Positions 61,704 to 64,000 of a stretch of 64,000 nucleotides of DNA are shown here, in pieces (the first letter of the stretch is position 1; the number at the start of each line of letters is the position of its first letter). The stretch spans positions 2,542,001 through 2,606,000 of the forward strand of contig CAWIMX010000001.1 in assembly GCA_963837345.1 (NCBI GenBank), read 5' to 3'. The notes under the pieces were generated by a model. The model had not been told where the DNA came from. It searched no databases and was given only the letters and a program-made list of their open reading frames with translations. The DNA comes from CAWIMX01 sp963837345 (lineage in GTDB: Bacteria; Acidobacteriota; Vicinamibacteria; Vicinamibacterales; CAVVIG01). The position numbers and the translations under genes are program-made.

Positions 61704-61743
61704 TCAATATTGACCAGACACCTCAGACTCGATGGGCTATCGT
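61704..61743 (+). promoter_or_regulatory. repeated stress promoter with palindrome, site upstream of LecA-like gene
   Basis: Palindrome TCAATATTGA (61704-61713), TTGACCAGAC, 16 bp, GCTATCGT; ATG 61801 follows 57 bp later. Same layout as 52369-52408. Confidence 0.6.
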
Positions 61744-61800
61744 CACGCCCCAAGGGTCGGGTGCGCTGTTGCGCCACTGACAGACCAAAGGAGTGCCCCA

Positions 61801-62642
61801 TGACTCGTCGACTCGTCTCGGCGGTCGTCCTCGTGGTGTGTGCCGGCATTTACGGCCTCGCCGCCTCGGAACGTGCCACGTTCATCCTGACCGACGGCGA
61901 ACGCAAGAGCGGCCCGGTCGTGTTTCATACCGAGTCGCATGAAAACCTCATCGACGGCTATCTCAATCTCGGCGACGACTCCGGCGGTCCGGAACTGACC
62001 ATTCCGATGAGTCAAGTCGCGGTGATCGCATTTGCCGGCGGCCGCCCGTCACAGAGCGAGCTGTCGCAGGTTCCGGCGTCGGAACAATTCCTCGTCCTGC
62101 GCAACGGGCAGACGCAAACCGGTTCGTTCGTGAACATGATCGGCGGCGACACGCTGCTGTGGAGGGACGATGCGGGCCAGGTGCAGCGGTACGCGCTCGC
62201 CGATGTGAACCGGGTCTATCTGAATCCCGATGCCGCCCGCACGATCTTCAGTTACAGCGGTCCGGTCGGAACGGCGGGCCCTGGGGCGATGCGAAGAACC
62301 GTCCTGGTGCAGGCGAACCAGGCCTGGATCGATACGGGGATGGCGGTGAAGATGGGCGATCGCATCGCGTTCAGCACCTCCGGACAGATCGCGTTCGGGC
62401 ACAGCCAGGGTCAGACGGCAGGACCCGACGGCAACGACGCCGTGCGTCGAGCGACCTATCCGGTGCCGGCGATGCCGGCGGGTGGCCTGATTGGCCGCGT
62501 GGCCTCCGGTACACCATTCCCGATCGGCTCGAACACCCAGCCGATCGCCATGCCGAACGACGGACGGCTGATGCTCGGCGTCAACGATGACCAGATCAGC
62601 GACAACTCGGGATACTTCACGGTGGCCGTGGCGCAGCCCTAG
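61801..62642 (+). CDS. secreted protein with LecA-like lectin domain
   Basis: The 280-residue protein has a signal peptide (MTRRLVSAVVLVVCAGIYGL). Two small beta domains follow (ATFILTDGERKSGPVVFHTE and FLVLRNGQTQTGSFVNMIGG). From about residue 165 comes a PA-IL/LecA-like domain: QANQAWIDTGMAVKMGDRIA, PAMPAGGLIGRVASGTPFPI and RLMLGVNDDQISDNSGYFTV, where VNDD...NSG carries the metal and sugar ligands. It probably binds galactose-type sugars outside the cell. Genes to 63522 follow on the same strand. Confidence 0.8.
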
Positions 62643-62686
62643 ACGGGCGGCCGCCCACGTCCAGGAGCGGGATGGAGGCCGCGCCA

Positions 62687-63250
62687 ATGCGCCAGGCATA
62701 CGCTGCCTTTCTGCTCGTGCTGCTGACCGGAGGCTGTGCCAGCCGTAAGGCCGACCTGCCGGTCGTCTCCGAGCCGCGCGTCGTCGCGACGCAACCAGGC
62801 ATGCCAGAGCCTGCCGCCAGGCGGGCCGCTCCGGCGACGCCGCAACCCCCGGCGGCCGCAGCCTCTGCAGCGAGCGAAAGACCGCCAACACCGGCGACTG
62901 GAGGCAAGGCTGTCCAGCCAGTCGCGAGCGCGCCGGGCGCGGCCCCGCCGCCGCTGGACTTGAAGATGCTGACGGAGCGGCTCAAAGAGACCAAGGCCAT
63001 CGGCTTCTTCACCAAGATCACGCTCAGGAACCAGGTCGACGATCTGCTGGACCGGTTTCGCGAGTACTACCAGGGCAAGGTGACGCTCACCATGAGTGAC
63101 CTCCGTCAGTCTTACGACCTGTTGCTGATGAAGGTGCTGTCGCTGCTCCAGGACGCGGACCAGAAGCTTGCGTCCGACATTGTGTCGTCGCGCGAGGCGA
63201 TCTGGGATCTGCTCGCGGACGCGAAGACGTTCGCGACCCTCAAAAGTTGA
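62687..63250 (+). CDS. lipoprotein, function unknown
   Basis: The 187-residue protein starts at ATG 62687. It has lipobox LLTGGCAS, a long Pro/Ala linker (AARRAAPATPQPPAAAASAA), then a helical domain (LKMLTERLKETKAIGFFTKI, LDRFREYYQGKVTLTMSDLR). It is 44 bp downstream of the LecA-like gene. No known domain is recognised. Confidence 0.7.
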   Translation: MRQAYAAFLLVLLTGGCASRKADLPVVSEPRVVATQPGMPEPAARRAAPATPQPPAAAASAASERPPTPATGGKAVQPVASAPGAAPPPLDLKMLTERLKETKAIGFFTKITLRNQVDDLLDRFREYYQGKVTLTMSDLRQSYDLLLMKVLSLLQDADQKLASDIVSSREAIWDLLADAKTFATLKS

Positions 63251-63264
63251 ACGCGGGAGAACCC

Positions 63265-63522
63265 ATGAACGCACGTACCGCGGCATTGGCCCAATCGCTT
63301 GTGGTGACGGCGCTCTTCGTCGGGCTGTCGTCTGCCGACGACCAGGAGGCGCTCAAGAAGGACCTGACGGCGGTGATCGCGCTCCACGGATTGCCGTGCG
63401 GACAGGTCGTCGACGTCATGGAGCGGGCCGAGAACGACTACGACGCGTCCTGCAAGGACGGGAACGAGTATCGCGTATACCTGAACGCCGAGGGGCGAGT
63501 GATGGTCGAGAAGCGGCAGTAG
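63265..63522 (+). CDS. small secreted protein
   Basis: The 85-residue protein starts at ATG 63265 after CGGGAGAA. It has a signal peptide (MNARTAALAQSLVVTALFVG), then LKKDLTAVIALHGLPCGQVV and NDYDASCKDGNEYRVYLNAE; the two cysteines may pair. It is 14 bp downstream of the lipoprotein gene, in the same operon. The function is unknown. Confidence 0.7.
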   Translation: MNARTAALAQSLVVTALFVGLSSADDQEALKKDLTAVIALHGLPCGQVVDVMERAENDYDASCKDGNEYRVYLNAEGRVMVEKRQ

Positions 63523-63582
63523 AGCATGGGCTGGGGACCACGCGCCCGTCTTCCCCCAGACTCATCGTGTCGGGTCGCGCTC

Positions 63583-64000
63583 TCACCGAGAGCCGAGTTC
63601 AGCCAGCTCGTTCGCAAATAGCGGATTCGTAGGGAACTCCTCGACGAGTTCTGTCAGCTGCGTGCGAGCCACCTCGATCTGTTTCTCGCGGAGAGCCGCG
63701 AGTGCCAGTAGGATCTTTGCGAACGGCCGGAGATAGTGGCCCGTGGCGGCGGCGATCTCCAATTGCCGCATGCCCCGCCGCTTGTCGCCGTGAATACCTA
63801 CAAACACGAGGAAGAACCGCTTGTGCACCGGCAGGCTTCCGACGATGTAATTGGCCGCGCCCAGGGTGAGGTAGGCATCGGCGGCGTCTGGCGCGACCGC
63901 GAGCAGTTGTGTCGCGTACTTGTCGGCGTCGCGGAGCATGCTCAGACTCTCGCGCTGACGCTTGTCAATCAGACTGGCATAGTCGGCCTGAAGGCCCACA
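63583..64000 (-). CDS. helical TPR-like protein, C-terminal part (cut by window edge)
   Basis: The frame is open to the window edge, so the start lies outside. The visible 139 residues (ATQLLAVAPDAADAYLTLGA, RQLEIAAATGHYLRPFAKIL, ALREKQIEVARTQLTELVEE, FPTNPLFANELAELGSR) show the amphipathic helix pattern of tetratricopeptide-like repeats. It is convergent with the 63265 gene. A role in protein scaffolding is the usual reading for this fold, without a more precise call. Confidence 0.65.
   Translation of the reverse strand, partial: VGLQADYASLIDKRQRESLSMLRDADKYATQLLAVAPDAADAYLTLGAANYIVGSLPVHKRFFLVFVGIHGDKRRGMRQLEIAAATGHYLRPFAKILLALAALREKQIEVARTQLTELVEEFPTNPLFANELAELGSR

Overview
The window is high-GC bacterial chromosome and most likely comes from Acidobacteriota, class Vicinamibacteria. 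The pointers are two long ADOP-type permeases with an N-terminal signature flanking a PadR regulator, a DUF5916/CBM9-like outer-membrane protein, secreted proteins with the WVGDTLVVDTTNF signature, and many small stress-type membrane proteins. No tRNA, rRNA, CRISPR array, insertion sequence or phage gene was seen.

Layout. 1-7.7 kb: the start of a DEAD-box helicase, a secreted protein, and an ADOP-PadR-ADOP block with a two-palindrome operator. 7.7-12.6 kb: a frameshifted DUF5916 protein, a peptidase T gene interrupted by an in-frame TGA, and a secreted phosphoesterase. 12.7-18.1 kb: a lipoprotein, DUF5335 and Hsp20, an acyl-CoA ligase overlapping a beta-helix acyltransferase, an alpha/beta hydrolase and a frameshifted CBS protein. 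18.2-25.8 kb: SEC-C protein, a solitary SecD-like protein, a zinc-finger PP2C phosphatase, stress proteins (YtxH, YflT-like, DUF3309) and a class A penicillin-binding protein. 26-31.3 kb: a 1766-residue secreted mosaic protein. 32-42.1 kb: phosphoketolase, a DUF389 protein and a complete nine-gene N-type ATPase operon (atpDCQRBEFAG) in one tight co-directional run. 42.4-46.6 kb: AI-2E family and YihY membrane proteins, a DUF4105-like secreted protein and a GIY-YIG domain protein. 46.6-64 kb: a stress island with a truncated GlsB/YeaQ gene, SYLF, M48 protease, PRC-barrel, YflT-like and GlsB-like proteins, an M50 protease, a CPA1 antiporter, transaldolase beside a ruined phosphoglucose isomerase, and small secreted or lipoprotein genes.

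The most interesting signal is not a gene. Between 22 and 62 kb many small stress-type genes on both strands are preceded by the same bipartite element: TGNACA, 21-22 bp, then TANNNT, 6-96 bp before the start codon. The gap is too long for an ordinary -35/-10 promoter, so it may mark an undescribed sigma factor or activator regulon that ties the island together. Two of these sites also share a perfect TCAATATTGA palindrome and an identical distance to the start codon.

Several genes are broken. Three single-base frameshifts (DUF5916, CBS, Ig-like lipoprotein) fall in GGG runs and may be sequencing errors. The phosphoglucose isomerase and one GlsB/YeaQ gene have real deletions. All positions and motif counts were read by eye and no search was run.
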